Shown here piece by piece: positions 1 to 13,567 of a DNA stretch of 64,000 bases; the first letter of the stretch is position 1; the number at the start of each line of letters is the position of its first letter. Both the position numbers and the translations under genes were made by a program. This DNA is from Synechococcus sp. WH 5701 (GTDB lineage Bacteria > Cyanobacteriota > Cyanobacteriia > PCC-6307 > Cyanobiaceae): NCBI RefSeq assembly GCF_000153045.1, contig NZ_CH724160.1:62001-126000 (forward strand), written 5' to 3'. The notes beneath the pieces are model-generated. The model saw only the letters and a program-made list of their open reading frames with translations. It was not told where the DNA came from and ran no database searches.

Positions 1-244
1 GAAACTGGCGGCGATCGAGCCCTTCCTGGCTGAACAGCCATTGGGCGTATTCGGGATTGCTGCCACCACTCACCAGCAGGGGCAGCCCGTCACGGTGAGC
101 CAGCCGGCCGGCCAGCTTCTCCCGCTCGATATCGCCACCCAGCACCAGGATCAACTGGGGATGACCGAGGCTGGGCAGCAGCAGTCCGCGGCCCACCACG
201 ATCAGAGCGCCGGCCAGCAGCGCCATCACCAGCAGCCGTCGCAT
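1..244 (-). CDS. YdcF/ElyC-like DUF218 protein, 3' part beyond window
   Basis: The reading frame starts with ATG at 244 and runs off the left edge after about 81 codons. It begins with a short basic stretch and a hydrophobic segment (about residues 3-20), followed by LILVLGGD and LLVSGGSNPEYA. These are the first two strands of the DUF218 (YdcF/SanA/ElyC) fold, whose members are membrane-anchored proteins tied to envelope functions with poorly defined biochemistry. The start codon overlaps the stop of tsaB by one base (TGATG), so the two are probably co-translated. Only the N-terminal half is visible. Confidence 0.75.
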   Translation of the reverse strand, partial: MRRLLVMALLAGALIVVGRGLLLPSLGHPQLILVLGGDIEREKLAGRLAHRDGLPLLVSGGSNPEYAQWLFSQEGLDRRQF

Positions 245-903
245 CAGGGCTGGGGCACCGGACTGGTGGGATACAGGGGCAGCACGTTGGCCCAGGGAGC
301 CGCCGATCCCGCCACCGCCGCCAGCCCACTCAGGCGCAACAACTGCTCCACGTCGGCCGCCGGATCGACCCGCGCCTCCAGGCGAGCGCCTGGAGGCAGA
401 TCGTCCAGCTGTCCGTACAAGCGCGGGGCCTCCCGCTCGGCGATTCCCCCCAGTGCCCACTCGTCCACGGCGTAGCAACCCGCCACGATGCCGCGACGGG
501 GAAGCTCCTGCAACAGCCAGAAGGGCTGATCGCCCACCTCGGCCCGCTGACGCAGGCGGTGGGCGATCAGCAGGAAACTGCTGAATCCATCCAGAGGCAG
601 CGCCAGCTGCTGGGCCAGGGTGCGGGCGAAGACCACGGTCACTCGGGTGCCGGTGAACCCGCCCGGACCAGTGGCCACGGCCAGGCGCCCCAGCTCGCAC
701 CACTGATGGGCGGGCAGCAGCTGCTCGACGCAGGCCAGCAGGTCGTTGGAGAGCCGCCGACCCAGGGGATGGCTGTTGATGCGAGGGCTTTGCGCGGCCT
801 GGGCCGAAGCTTGAAGGAAAGGCGCCAGGGGGGCGAGACCCAGCCCCAGAACCTCGCTGGTGCTGTGCAGCGCCAGCAGCCAGGACGGGGTGACAGCGCT
901 CAT
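244..903 (-). CDS. tsaB: tRNA threonylcarbamoyladenosine biosynthesis protein TsaB
   Basis: TsaB is the partner of the TsaD/TsaE machinery that makes t6A at position 37 of ANN-decoding tRNAs. The 219-residue protein has the ASKHA-type motif ATGPGGFTGTRV at residues 77-88, the most diagnostic part of the family, and its length is normal for TsaB. ATG at 903 overlaps the stop of the upstream ycf34 by four bases (ATGA), and its own stop overlaps the start of the YdcF-like gene, so the order ycf34-tsaB-ydcF looks like one transcript. The C-terminal half is less conserved, as is usual for TsaB. Confidence 0.88.
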   Translation of the reverse strand: MSAVTPSWLLALHSTSEVLGLGLAPLAPFLQASAQAAQSPRINSHPLGRRLSNDLLACVEQLLPAHQWCELGRLAVATGPGGFTGTRVTVVFARTLAQQLALPLDGFSSFLLIAHRLRQRAEVGDQPFWLLQELPRRGIVAGCYAVDEWALGGIAEREAPRLYGQLDDLPPGARLEARVDPAADVEQLLRLSGLAAVAGSAAPWANVLPLYPTSPVPQP

Positions 904-1151
904 GCCGGCACCACTTCACCCGGGCGCAGGCGGCTCCAGCGGCCCGGGTCGCGCTGGAAGCTGCCGCAGGCCCTCACGTCCCACTCCACCCCCACCTGAT
1001 CCCCCTCCAGGCTGATCACCTGCACGTGGATGCGGGGAGACGTGGGGCAGAGATCCGGATCCGCACTGAGGGGCTCCACACCGTGCTGCTTCTCCACCGC
1101 GTGATAGGCCTGACAGCGCTCCACCCAGTGGCAGTCGACGCAGATGCACAT
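900..1151 (-). CDS. ycf34: Ycf34 family protein
   Basis: This is an 83-residue protein of the Ycf34 family, found in cyanobacteria and red-lineage plastids. The Synechocystis member has been described as an iron-sulfur protein that affects photosynthetic electron transport. The start at 1151 was chosen because family members begin with MCICV. This gives cysteines at 2, 4, 7 and 13, the likely cluster ligands, followed by the conserved YHAVEKQHG and VEWDVRACGSFQRDPGRW. The frame stays open upstream to 1292, but those residues have no family character. It is divergent from the CCA-adding enzyme, and the two starts nearly touch. Confidence 0.88.
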   Translation of the reverse strand: MCICVDCHWVERCQAYHAVEKQHGVEPLSADPDLCPTSPRIHVQVISLEGDQVGVEWDVRACGSFQRDPGRWSRLRPGEVVPA

Positions 1152-2415
1152 GCCGCCGGGGCCCTCCAATTCCCCCATTCTGAAGTGGCCCTGCGCCCCT
1201 GAGGGGCGCAGGGCTGCCGCCACTGCCGTCCTGCGCCAGGCCCTGGGCATCGAGAGCTGGCCGTTGCCCCCGTACTCCTTCCCCAGCGGCACCGCCCTGG
1301 TGGGCGGCGCCGTGCGCGATGGGCTGCTGGGGCGCCTGGGACCTCAGCCCGACCTGGACCTGGTGGTACCCGGGGACGCCATCACCCTGTGCAACAGGCT
1401 GAGCCGCCACCACGGCGGCAGCGTCGTGGTTCTCGATGCCGAGCGCTCCATCGCCCGGCTGGTGCTGCGCGGCTGGAGCCTGGACCTGGCCCGCCAGGTG
1501 GGGGACGACCTGGAGAGCGATCTCTGGAGGCGAGATTTCAGGCTGAATGCCCTGGCCCTGCCGCTGCTGCCAGGGTCCGAGCTGCTCGATCCCACCGGTG
1601 GCCTGGAGGATCTGGTGAGGGGAGAGCTGGTGGCGGTGCGGGAAGTCAACCTGCTCGACGATCCCCTGCGCATGCTGCGCGGGGTGCGCCTGGCCGCGGA
1701 GCTGGGCTTCCGCCTGGAGCCGCGCACCCGTGGCTGGATCGAGCGCCACCACGGCCATATCAGCCAGGTGGCTCCGGAGCGGGTGCTGCAGGAACTGGAG
1801 AAGCTGGCGCAGGCCCCCGGCGGGGGGACGGGCCTGGAGGAGGCTCTCAGCTGCGGCCTGCTCGATCCCTGGCGCTCGATCGGCCCGGAGCCACTCTGGG
1901 GACAAGGTGTTTGGCTGGAGCTGGCGCTGACCCCCGGAGAAGCGGCCCGGGCCCTGCCCCTGGCCCGTCTGGCGCGGGTGCTCGATGCGCCGGCCCTAGA
2001 GCGATTGCGCAGCAGCCGTCAGCTGCAGCAGCGTTGCGGGCTGTTGCGCCGCTGGCTGCTGCGGCTGCTGGAGGGCGCCGAGGGTGCCGCCTCCGGCCTG
2101 CAGCGCCTGAGCGAAGCGGAGCGGCTGAGACTGCATCAGCAGCTGGAGGCGGATCTTCCGGCCCTGCTGCTGTTTTTTCCAGCCAACCTGGCGAAGGAAT
2201 GGTTAACGCGCTGGCGTAATCCCCACGATCCGTTGTTTCATCCCCGTCCACCGATCGATGGCGGCAGTCTGCAGGAGCACCTGGGGCTGAGCCCGTCCCG
2301 GCGGCTGGGGGAGCTGCTCGCCCATCTCACGCTCGAAGCCGCCTATGGCCGGATTCAGGACCGGCAAGAGGCTCTGCGCCACGCCCGACTCTGGCTGGAG
2401 CGAACCCCGGCATGA
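1144..2415 (+). CDS. CCA tRNA nucleotidyltransferase / poly(A) polymerase family
   Basis: This class II nucleotidyltransferase adds or repairs the 3' CCA of tRNAs; some relatives are poly(A) polymerases. The head domain shows LVGGAVRD with the metal-binding DLD (D70 and D72 from the first ATG), RRDFRLNALAL, LLDPTGG, and the neck motif DDPLRMLRGVRLAAELGF followed by ISQVAPERVLQELEKL. The total of 423 residues is normal. The start is uncertain: ATG 1144 or 1150 would overlap the divergent ycf34 start, and TTG 1264 lies just before the conserved core. Sequence alone does not separate CCA-adding from A-adding activity. Confidence 0.85.
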   Translation: MHMPPGPSNSPILKWPCAPEGRRAAATAVLRQALGIESWPLPPYSFPSGTALVGGAVRDGLLGRLGPQPDLDLVVPGDAITLCNRLSRHHGGSVVVLDAERSIARLVLRGWSLDLARQVGDDLESDLWRRDFRLNALALPLLPGSELLDPTGGLEDLVRGELVAVREVNLLDDPLRMLRGVRLAAELGFRLEPRTRGWIERHHGHISQVAPERVLQELEKLAQAPGGGTGLEEALSCGLLDPWRSIGPEPLWGQGVWLELALTPGEAARALPLARLARVLDAPALERLRSSRQLQQRCGLLRRWLLRLLEGAEGAASGLQRLSEAERLRLHQQLEADLPALLLFFPANLAKEWLTRWRNPHDPLFHPRPPIDGGSLQEHLGLSPSRRLGELLAHLTLEAAYGRIQDRQEALRHARLWLERTPA

Positions 2416-2586
2416 TTTACTGAATGATGAAAAGGCATCCATCCACAGCCTGACACCGCCCGTAAGCATCGGCTGATCGTCTGAGGTTTCGTCAAGGGAT
2501 TTCCGAGCCACTGGCTCTCCAGACCAACCTGTTCATCGATCAACACTCCGCCATCGGTCAAACATTCCCCTCCCTCCCCTCGTTTC

Positions 2587-3018
2587 ATGAGCGTTCGTCT
2601 TTACGTCGGCAACCTGCCGCAGAGCTTCGATGACAAGGAACTGACAGCCCTGTTCACCGCCGTGGGTGAAGGCGTGCGTTTCAAGACCGTTCAGGACCGC
2701 GAGACCGGTGCCTGCCGCGGCTTCGGCTTCGCCAACGTCGACGACGAGAAGCTCGCTGATGCGGTGATCGAGCAGCTCAACGGTCGCGACTTCGGTGGCA
2801 ACAGCCTGCGCATCGAGCGCTCCGAGCGGCGCGACTCCCGCGGCGCTGCCCCCAGCACCGACCGCCGTGGCGGTGGCGCCACCGCCACCGTGGCCCGCAA
2901 GGCCGTCAACAAGGTGGTCCACAGCGACGACACCACCGAAGGAGCTCCCGATCCACGCTGGGCCGGCGAACTGGCCAAGCTCAAGTCTCTCCTGGCCAAC
3001 CAGACTGCCGCCGTCTGA
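2587..3018 (+). CDS. RRM RNA-binding protein (cyanobacterial Rbp type)
   Basis: The protein has 143 residues and a single N-terminal RNA recognition motif: RNP2 is LYVGNL at 5-10 and RNP1 is RGFGFANV at 44-51. A Gly/Arg/Ala-rich linker follows, then a C-terminal segment ending in WAGELAKLKSLLANQ. Cyanobacterial Rbp proteins are single-RRM proteins, several of them cold-responsive, that bind RNA in the cytoplasm. The gene stands alone after a 171-base gap from the CCA gene. That gap is comparatively AT-rich and could hold the promoter and leader. Confidence 0.9.
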   Translation: MSVRLYVGNLPQSFDDKELTALFTAVGEGVRFKTVQDRETGACRGFGFANVDDEKLADAVIEQLNGRDFGGNSLRIERSERRDSRGAAPSTDRRGGGATATVARKAVNKVVHSDDTTEGAPDPRWAGELAKLKSLLANQTAAV

Positions 3019-4049
3019 GGCAGACGTCTGAGCCGGGTCCCCCGTTCGCTCCCCTCAGGCCTGGTGCGTGACTGATCCAGCTGTTGATGGTCCTCGCCCG
3101 CTCCAGCACTGGTGCTGGCGGGGTCACTCGATCGGCTTCACCAGCCAGGCGCCGGAACCGGGCTCGAACAACACGTCATTGACGGAGTCGGGCCCAGCTG
3201 TTGTTGTGTTGATCCACGGCTTCGGGGCTTCCAGTGGCCACTGGCGCCACAACCTTCCCGAACTGGGTCAGCACTTTTCCACCTACGCCATCGACCTGCT
3301 GGGATTCGGCTCCAGCGACAAGCCCTGCTCCCGGCTGCGCGGGGAAACCGCCAGAGCAGGGGCCGTTGGCTATGGCTTCGATCTCTGGGCCGAGCAGGTG
3401 GCCGACTTCGCCACCTGGATCCTGGCCGCCGAGAGCACAAACCTGCCTGGCCAGGCACCCAGCCTGCAGTTGGTCGGCAACTCGATTGGTGGGGTAGTGG
3501 CCCTGCGAGCCAGTGAGCTGCTCATCGATCGCGGCCTGGCACCCCGCCAGGTGATTCTGATCGATTGCGCCCAGCGCACCCTTGATGAGAAACGGGTGGC
3601 GCTGCTGCCCTGGCCTCAGCGCGTCAGCCGCCCTCTGGTCAAGCAACTGGTGCGCCAGCGCTGGCTGATCGCCCCCCTCTTCCGAGCCCTGGCGCGGCCC
3701 ACCTTCATCAGACGGGTGCTGGCCATGGCTTATCCCAGTGGCGCCAACGTCGACGATGCTCTGGTGGAGCTGCTCTTTCGCCCCAGCACCGATCCCGGAG
3801 CCCCGGAGAGCTTCCGCGGCTTCGTCAACCTCTTCGACGACCACCTCGCCCCTGAAATCCTCGCGCGCCTGGGCTCCGTGCCGGTGCGCATGATCTGGGG
3901 CGAGCAGGATCCCTGGGAAAATCCCGCTGAAGCCAGGCAATGGGCGAAGCAGTTCGCCTGCATTCGTGAGCTGCGGCTGCTGCCGGGACTGGGCCACTGC
4001 CCCCACGACGAGGCCCCGCAGCTGGTCAATCCGATCCTGATCGAGTGGC

Positions 4050-7563
<3,514 letters not shown>

Positions 7564-7576
7564 TCGGGCTACCGCT

Positions 7577-8581
7577 TCAGGAGGCCGAGGCCGCCTGGGC
7601 CACGGCCTCCACCACAGGTGGAGCCGCCGGCCGTACCGATGGCTGGCGCAGGGGGCTGTCAGGGCTGGCGAACACAGGCAGAACTTCGCGGCGGAAGGCC
7701 TCGGAGGCCCTCGAGCAGTAGCGGGCCGGATGGGTGATCAGCTTGAGCTGACGGCGCACGAGCAGGTCGGTGACGATCGGGCGGTGCAGGCTGCCCGTGG
7801 CCAGCTCGCGCTCGATCGAGACCACCGGCAGGAAGGCGGCACCGAGGCCCGACTGCACGGCGTTCTTGATCGCCTCGAAGGAGTTGAGCTCCATCTCGAT
7901 CTTGAGGCGCTGCACCTCCAGACCGGAGCGGGCCAACAGCTGATCCACCATCTTGCGGGTGGTCGACTGGGCATCGAGGCAGACGAAGCCGAGGCGGTAG
8001 AGGTCGTCCTTGTGCAGCTCGGGCAGGCGCGCCAGGGGGTGCTTCACCGGCAGCACCAGCGCCAGTTCGTCGTTGGCGTAGGGCACCACCTGGAGCAGAT
8101 CCGCCAGTTCACTGGGCAGCTCGCCACCGATGATCGCCAGATCGATCTGACCGTTGGCCACGCTCCAGCTGGTGCGGCGAGTGCTGTGCACCTGGAGCTG
8201 CACCGACACGTCAGGGTATTTCTGGCGGAACAGCCCGATCATGCGGGGCATCAGATACGTGCCCGTGGTCTGGCTGGCCCCCACGATCAGGGAGCCACCG
8301 CGCAGGTTGTGGAGATCGTCGAGGGCGCGGCAGGCTTCCTGGCACTGACTGAGGATCCTGTCGCAGTAGCTGAGCAGGAGGTGGCCGGCCTCCGTGAGCT
8401 GCGCCTTGCGCCCGCCCCGGTCGAACAGGGAGACATCCAGCTGCTTCTCCAGGTTCTGAATCTGCAGACTCACCGCCGGCTGGGTGACGTAGAGACTGTC
8501 GGCAGCTTTCTTGAAGCTGCCCTCGCTGGCGATGGCGCGCAGGATGCGCAGCTGATCGAGGGTGAAGGGCAGATCAGCCAT
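7577..8581 (-). CDS. rbcR: LysR-type regulator, RbcR family
   Basis: A 334-residue LysR-type transcription factor. The N-terminal winged helix-turn-helix contains [30 protein letters not shown], and the effector domain begins at [26 protein letters not shown]. This pattern matches the RbcR/Ycf30 and CcmR/NdhR group, which controls RuBisCO or inorganic-carbon genes in cyanobacteria and red plastids. The start at 8581 is the Met of [12 protein letters not shown]. It is divergent from the NnrU-type gene. The intervening gap holds a six-pair inverted repeat (8649-8666), a possible but unproven site for autoregulation. Confidence 0.87.
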   Translation of the reverse strand: MADLPFTLDQLRILRAIASEGSFKKAADSLYVTQPAVSLQIQNLEKQLDVSLFDRGGRKAQLTEAGHLLLSYCDRILSQCQEACRALDDLHNLRGGSLIVGASQTTGTYLMPRMIGLFRQKYPDVSVQLQVHSTRRTSWSVANGQIDLAIIGGELPSELADLLQVVPYANDELALVLPVKHPLARLPELHKDDLYRLGFVCLDAQSTTRKMVDQLLARSGLEVQRLKIEMELNSFEAIKNAVQSGLGAAFLPVVSIERELATGSLHRPIVTDLLVRRQLKLITHPARYCSRASEAFRREVLPVFASPDSPLRQPSVRPAAPPVVEAVAQAASAS

Positions 8582-8777
8582 GGGATGGGCTCTTGGCCTG
8601 GCTCCGGCTGGAAGGAAGAACTCTAAAGGGGAAACTCGTGAACCCCGGGGCCTGCGATCCCAGGCCGGGATGGAATGACACCTCCGCCAGAATCGTCGCT
8701 TCCGCTGCGGCTTCTTGGCCACGTCTCCGCCCTGCTTCCCCTTGCTCACCGCGGATCTCGGTGCCGGCCTTGACGCC

Positions 8778-9509
8778 GTGCCACCCGAGCACCGATCCAG
8801 TCTGGTGATGCTCGCCCTGCTGCTGGGGTTTGCGCTGCTCCACAGCGGCGGTGCGGCCCTGAGGGTCCAGGCGGAGCAGCGCGTCGGGGCCCGACTGTGG
8901 CGCCTGCTGTTCGCGGCCGTGAGTATCCCGGCGGCCGTGGTGGTGGTGGGCTACTTCATCGCCCACCGCTACGAGGGCATACGGCTCTGGAACGTCCAGG
9001 GCACCCCCGGCCTGATCCCCCTGGTCTGGGTGGGGACGGCCATCAGCTTCTTCTTTCTCTATCCAGCCACCTACAACCTGCTGGAGATCCCGGCGCTGCT
9101 GAAGCCGCAGGTGCGCCTCTACGCCAGCGGGATCATCCGCATCAGCCGCCATCCCCAGGCGGTGGGGCAGGTGCTCTGGTGCGCCACCCACCTGCTCTGG
9201 ATCGGCAGCAGCTTCATGCTGGTCACCTGCGCGGGCCTGATCGGCCACCACCTGTTCGCGGTCTGGCATGGCGACCGGCGGCTGCGGGCCCGCTTCGGAG
9301 AGGCATTCGAGGACCTGCGCGCCAGCACGTCGGTGATTCCCTTCCTCGCCGTGCTCGACGGCCGCCAGCAACTGGTCTGGGGGGAATTCCTGCGGCCGGC
9401 CCAGCTGGGGATCGTCATCGCCATCGGTCTGTTCTGGTGGAGCCACCGCTTCCTGGGCCTGGCGGCAGAGGCCTTTCTGGGGGGACCGCTGGGTCGGCTG
9501 CTGGGCTGA
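8778..9509 (+). CDS. NnrU family membrane protein, possible 15-cis-zeta-carotene isomerase (Z-ISO)
   Basis: A polytopic protein of about 243 residues with several hydrophobic helices. It carries conserved histidines near the first helix ([15 protein letters not shown]), in [17 protein letters not shown] and in [15 protein letters not shown]. This is the NnrU family, which includes the haem-dependent plant zeta-carotene isomerase Z-ISO. GTG 8778 is preferred; the frame also has TTG 8715 and ATG 8808. Carotenoid isomerisation is plausible because crtP and crtB lie nearby, but NnrU relatives with other roles exist. Confidence 0.7.
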   Translation: MPPEHRSSLVMLALLLGFALLHSGGAALRVQAEQRVGARLWRLLFAAVSIPAAVVVVGYFIAHRYEGIRLWNVQGTPGLIPLVWVGTAISFFFLYPATYNLLEIPALLKPQVRLYASGIIRISRHPQAVGQVLWCATHLLWIGSSFMLVTCAGLIGHHLFAVWHGDRRLRARFGEAFEDLRASTSVIPFLAVLDGRQQLVWGEFLRPAQLGIVIAIGLFWWSHRFLGLAAEAFLGGPLGRLLG

Positions 9510-9594
9510 GCGTGCCCGTGCTGCCGGGCCGGGGCCCCTGATCGAGGTCCAACACACAGCTCGGACCCACCCGGGCAGGCTGCTTACACTCCGA

Positions 9595-9600
9595 TAGCCC
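9595..9600 (+). promoter_or_regulatory. candidate -10 element before ndhF
   Basis: TACACT, followed by CCG, lies 14 bases before the ndhF ATG. The same TACACTCCG string lies 13 bases before ndhD. The distance to the start codon is short, implying a very short leader if used. Confidence 0.25.
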
Positions 9601-9614
9601 GCACCCTGAGCTGG

Positions 9615-11642
9615 ATGACGTCGGCTGCCGAACTTGCCTGGTTGATCCCCGTTCTGCCCCTGGCTGGGGCCGCCATCACCGGCCTCGGCCTGATCAGCTT
9701 CAATCGAACCGTCAACCGTCTGCGCAAGCCGGTGGCTCTGCTGCTGCTCAGCTGTGTCGGGGCGGCCGCGGTGCTCAGCTTCGCCGTGCTGGCCGAGCAA
9801 CTGGCGGGGGCTCCAGCCACCGAGGTGCTCTTCGACTGGGCCAGCGCGGGCAGTTTCAATCTGCAGATGGGCTTCCGGGTGGATGCTCTCGGGGCCGTGA
9901 TGCTCTCACTGGTCACCACCATCGCCCTGCTGGTGATGGTCTATTCCGATGGGTACATGGCCCATGACAAGGGCTATGTGCGCTTTTTCACCTACCTGGC
10001 GCTCTTCAGCAGCTCGATGCTGGGCCTGGTGATCAGCCCGAACCTGCTCGAGATCTACGTGTTCTGGGAGCTGGTGGGCATGTGCTCCTACCTCCTGGTG
10101 GGCTTCTGGTACGACCGTGACGGCGCTGCCAACGCCGCCCAGAAAGCCTTCGTGGTGAACCGAGTGGGCGACTTCGGCCTTCTGCTGGGCATTCTCGGGC
10201 TGTTCTGGGCCACGGGTGCATTCGGCTTCGAGGAGATCGGCGCCCGCCTGGCGGACGCCGTGGCGGGCGGCAGCCTCTCCAACGGCGCGGCCGTGCTGCT
10301 CTGCCTGCTCGTGTTCATGGGACCGATGGCCAAGTCGGCCCAGTTCCCCCTGCACGTATGGCTGCCCGACGCCATGGAGGGTCCGACCCCCATCTCGGCC
10401 CTGATCCATGCCGCCACGATGGTGGCGGCCGGGGTTTTCCTGGTGGCCCGGCTGCAGCCGGTCTATGCCCCCTTCCCCCAGGTGCAGCTGGTGATCGCCG
10501 TGGTGGGCACGATCACCTGCTTCCTGGGGGCCTCGATCGCCCTCACCCAGATGGACCTCAAGAAGGGCCTGGCGTACAGCACCGTGAGCCAGCTGGGTTA
10601 CATGATGCTGGCCATGGGCTGCGGCGCCCCGGTTGCCGGCATGTTTCATCTGGTCACCCACGCCTTCTTCAAGGCGATGCTGTTCCTGGGCTCCGGTTCA
10701 GTGATTCATGCCATGGAGGAAGTGGTGGGCCATGAGCCGGTGCTGGCCCAGGACATGCGCCTGATGGGCGGCCTGCGTCAGTTCATGCCCGTGACGGCGA
10801 TCACCTTCCTGATCGGCTGTGTAGCCATCAGCGGCATTCCGCCCCTGGCGGGCTTCTGGAGCAAGGACGAGATTCTCGGCCAGGCCTTCAACACCTATCC
10901 GATTCTCTGGGTGGTGGGCTTTCTCACCGCCGGCATGACCGCCTTCTACATGTTCCGCCTCTACTTCCTCACCTTCGAGGGGGAGTTCCGCGGCAACGAC
11001 GCGGCTGTTCAGGCCCAACTGCTCAAGGACGCCGGCAAGGTGGCGCCTGGGGCTGAGTCGGAGGGAGAGGGGGCCGGCCATGGCCACCACGACCACGCCA
11101 GCCACCCCCATGAATCCGGCTGGCAGATGGCCCTGCCCCTCGCTGTGCTGGCGGTGCCGTCGGCACTGATCGGCCTGCTCGGAACCCCCTGGCACAGCCG
11201 CTTCGCCGGCCTGCTCAATCCCCAGGAAGCGGCCGAGATGGCTGAGCACTTCTCCTGGGCTGAATTCCTGCCACTGGCAGGTGCCTCGGTGGCGATCTCG
11301 ATCACCGGCATCACGATTGCCGTGCTGGCCTACTCGCTCCACAAGCTCGATCTGGCCACCCTGGTGGCCGCCCGCTTCCCGAGCCTCAACGCCTTCCTGG
11401 CCAACAAGTGGTATCTCGACGACCTCAACGACAAGCTGTTCGTGCAGGGCAGTCGCAAGCTGGCCCGTCAGGTGCTGGAAGTGGACGCCAAGGTGGTGGA
11501 CGGGGTGGTGAACCTCACCGGCCTGCTGACCCTTGGCAGCGGCGAAGGCCTCAAGTATTTCGAAACCGGCCGGGCCCAGTTCTATGCCTTGATCGTGTTC
11601 GGTGGCGTGATCGCCCTGGTGGTGCTCTTCAGCAGCTTCTGA
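9615..11642 (+). CDS. ndhF: NAD(P)H-quinone oxidoreductase subunit 5 (NdhF1 type)
   Basis: This 675-residue proton-pumping antiporter-like subunit (NuoL homologue) sits at the distal end of the NDH-1 membrane arm. The Mrp-type core is clear: LLEIYVFWELVGMCSYLLVGFW, LHVWLPDAMEGPTPISALIHAATMV with its pump lysine and glutamates, and GYMMLAMGCG. A histidine-rich loop (about residues 488-501) precedes the C-terminal helices. The C-terminus, ending near FETGRAQFYALIVFGGVIALVVLF, resembles respiratory NdhF1 more than the CO2-uptake NdhF3/F4 forms. ndhD follows 77 bases downstream. Confidence 0.95.
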   Translation: MTSAAELAWLIPVLPLAGAAITGLGLISFNRTVNRLRKPVALLLLSCVGAAAVLSFAVLAEQLAGAPATEVLFDWASAGSFNLQMGFRVDALGAVMLSLVTTIALLVMVYSDGYMAHDKGYVRFFTYLALFSSSMLGLVISPNLLEIYVFWELVGMCSYLLVGFWYDRDGAANAAQKAFVVNRVGDFGLLLGILGLFWATGAFGFEEIGARLADAVAGGSLSNGAAVLLCLLVFMGPMAKSAQFPLHVWLPDAMEGPTPISALIHAATMVAAGVFLVARLQPVYAPFPQVQLVIAVVGTITCFLGASIALTQMDLKKGLAYSTVSQLGYMMLAMGCGAPVAGMFHLVTHAFFKAMLFLGSGSVIHAMEEVVGHEPVLAQDMRLMGGLRQFMPVTAITFLIGCVAISGIPPLAGFWSKDEILGQAFNTYPILWVVGFLTAGMTAFYMFRLYFLTFEGEFRGNDAAVQAQLLKDAGKVAPGAESEGEGAGHGHHDHASHPHESGWQMALPLAVLAVPSALIGLLGTPWHSRFAGLLNPQEAAEMAEHFSWAEFLPLAGASVAISITGITIAVLAYSLHKLDLATLVAARFPSLNAFLANKWYLDDLNDKLFVQGSRKLARQVLEVDAKVVDGVVNLTGLLTLGSGEGLKYFETGRAQFYALIVFGGVIALVVLFSSF

Positions 11643-11700
11643 ACCGGGGCACTGTGTGTGTCATCCCTTATCTGAAGGCGGCCTGAGCGGCAGGTATTTC

Positions 11701-11706
11701 TACACT
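11701..11706 (+). promoter_or_regulatory. candidate -10 element before ndhD
   Basis: TACACT lies 13 bases before the ndhD ATG in the ndhF-ndhD gap, preceded by TATTTC. It shares TACACTCCG with the ndhF upstream region. Confidence 0.25.
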
Positions 11707-11719
11707 CCGCCCAGACCTG

Positions 11720-13414
11720 ATGCCTGCCCCCGTGCCGCTCGATCCTGCCGTTGCCACGGGCGCCCTTGGTGCCTTGAGCGACGCACCCGCCACCGTCTTT
11801 CCCTGGCTGAGCGTTTCGATCCTGATGCCGATCGCCGCGGCCCTGCTGATCCCCTTCATCCCGGATCCAGGCGACGGTAAGACGATCCGCTGGTACGCCC
11901 TTGGCGTCGCCCTGGTCACCTTCCTGGTCACCGCCGGCGCCTACCTCAACGGCTACGACCCCTCTGTGGCCGGGCTGCAGCTGATTGAGCGGGTGGAGTG
12001 GGTGCCCGATCTGGGCCTGGCCTGGTCGGTGGGAGCCGACGGGCTCTCGATGCCCCTGATCCTGCTCACCAGCTTCATCACCGCCCTGGCGGTGCTGGCG
12101 GCCTGGCCAGTCACCTTCAAGCCGCGCCTGTTCTATTTCCTGATCCTGGCCATGGACGGCGGCCAGATCGCTGTCTTCGCCGTGCAGGACATGCTCCTGT
12201 TCTTCCTCTCCTGGGAGCTGGAGCTGCTGCCGGTTTACCTGCTGCTGGCGATCTGGGGGGCGAAGAAACGGCAGTATGCCGCCACCAAGTTCATCCTCTA
12301 CACGGCCGGAGGGTCGGTCTTCATTCTTCTGGCAGCCCTCGCGATGGGTTTCCATGGCGGCGGCGCTCCCAACTTCGAATACACCACCCTGGCAGCGAAG
12401 GAGTTCGGCACACGCTTCCAGGTGCTGGCCTACGCGGGCCTGCTGATCGCCTTCGGGGTGAAACTGCCGATCGTGCCCCTGCACACCTGGCTTCCCGACG
12501 CCCACGGGGAGGCCACGGCGCCGGTGCACATGCTCCTGGCCGGAATCCTGCTGAAGATGGGCGGCTATGCCCTGCTGCGCTTCAACGTTCAGCTGCTGCC
12601 CGATGCCCACGCCCAGTTCGCGCCCCTGCTGGTGGTGCTGGGGGTGGTGAACATCATCTACGCCGCGCTCACCTCCTTCGCCCAGCGCAACCTCAAACGC
12701 AAGATCGCCTACAGCTCGATCAGCCACATGGGCTTCGTGCTGATCGGCATCGGCAGCTTCAGTGCCCTCGGCACCAGCGGCGCCATGCTCCAGATGGTCA
12801 GCCACGGCCTGATCGGCGCCAGCCTCTTCTTCCTGGTGGGCGCCACCTACGACCGCACCCACACCCTGCAGCTCGATGAGATGGGCGGCGTGGGCCAGAA
12901 GATGCGCAAGATGTTCGCGCTCTGGACCGTCTGCTCCCTGGCTTCCCTTGCCCTGCCTGGCATGAGTGGCTTCGTGTCGGAGCTGATGGTGTTCGTGGGC
13001 TTCGTCACCAGCGAGGCCTACTCACTCAGCTTCCGCATCGTGATGGCGGCTCTGGCGGCGGTGGGGGTGATCCTCACACCGATCTATCTGCTCTCGATGC
13101 TGCGGGAGATCTTCTTCGGCAAGGAGAACACCGAGCTGGTCTCCCACACCAAGCTGGTGGATGCCGAACCGCGTGAGATCTACGTGATCTCCTGCCTGCT
13201 GGTGCCGATCATCGGCATCGGCCTCTATCCGCGCCTGATGACCGACAGCTACCGGGCCTCGATCGAGGCCTTGGTGCAACGCGAGGAGACCTCCCTGGCG
13301 CGGATGATTCCAGCCGGCCGCCAGGGCCTGATTCGTCAGAACCCTCCCCTGGCTCTGCTCAGCCGTGGTGTGGAGGCCCATCAGCCCCTGTTGGTAGCGC
13401 CGCTGCTGCCCTGA
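11720..13414 (+). CDS. ndhD: NAD(P)H-quinone oxidoreductase chain 4 (NdhD1 type)
   Basis: A 564-residue NuoM-type antiporter-like subunit of the NDH-1 membrane arm. Key segments are [56 protein letters not shown] and [16 protein letters not shown], all typical of Ndh[29 protein letters not shown] in the C-terminal third is typical of the NdhD1 branch. About fourteen hydrophobic segments are visible. It lies directly downstream of ndhF on the same strand, the usual pairing of the two distal pump subunits. Confidence 0.95.
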   Translation: MPAPVPLDPAVATGALGALSDAPATVFPWLSVSILMPIAAALLIPFIPDPGDGKTIRWYALGVALVTFLVTAGAYLNGYDPSVAGLQLIERVEWVPDLGLAWSVGADGLSMPLILLTSFITALAVLAAWPVTFKPRLFYFLILAMDGGQIAVFAVQDMLLFFLSWELELLPVYLLLAIWGAKKRQYAATKFILYTAGGSVFILLAALAMGFHGGGAPNFEYTTLAAKEFGTRFQVLAYAGLLIAFGVKLPIVPLHTWLPDAHGEATAPVHMLLAGILLKMGGYALLRFNVQLLPDAHAQFAPLLVVLGVVNIIYAALTSFAQRNLKRKIAYSSISHMGFVLIGIGSFSALGTSGAMLQMVSHGLIGASLFFLVGATYDRTHTLQLDEMGGVGQKMRKMFALWTVCSLASLALPGMSGFVSELMVFVGFVTSEAYSLSFRIVMAALAAVGVILTPIYLLSMLREIFFGKENTELVSHTKLVDAEPREIYVISCLLVPIIGIGLYPRLMTDSYRASIEALVQREETSLARMIPAGRQGLIRQNPPLALLSRGVEAHQPLLVAPLLP

Positions 13415-13567
13415 GCGAGGACTGGCAAGGGGTTACGAAACCCTGCGGATGCTGCTCACCCATCCCCGTGCCCAGGGGGGATGCCTACGCTCCCAGCCTG
13501 TTGGACCCTCCTGGACCATCAGCTCTCCAACCTTCAACCTTTCGCCTCACCCCAAGCGTCCCGAACC

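Noticed and set aside
9906-13381. Several long minus-strand frames under ndhF and ndhD
   Set aside because: Both ndh genes are complete with all functional motifs; the antisense products are His/Gln/Glu-rich shadows.
13415-13567. Hairpin AGGGGTT-ACG-AAACCCT after ndhD as a terminator
   Set aside because: The stem is short and mismatched, and no T-run follows, so it does not qualify as a terminator.
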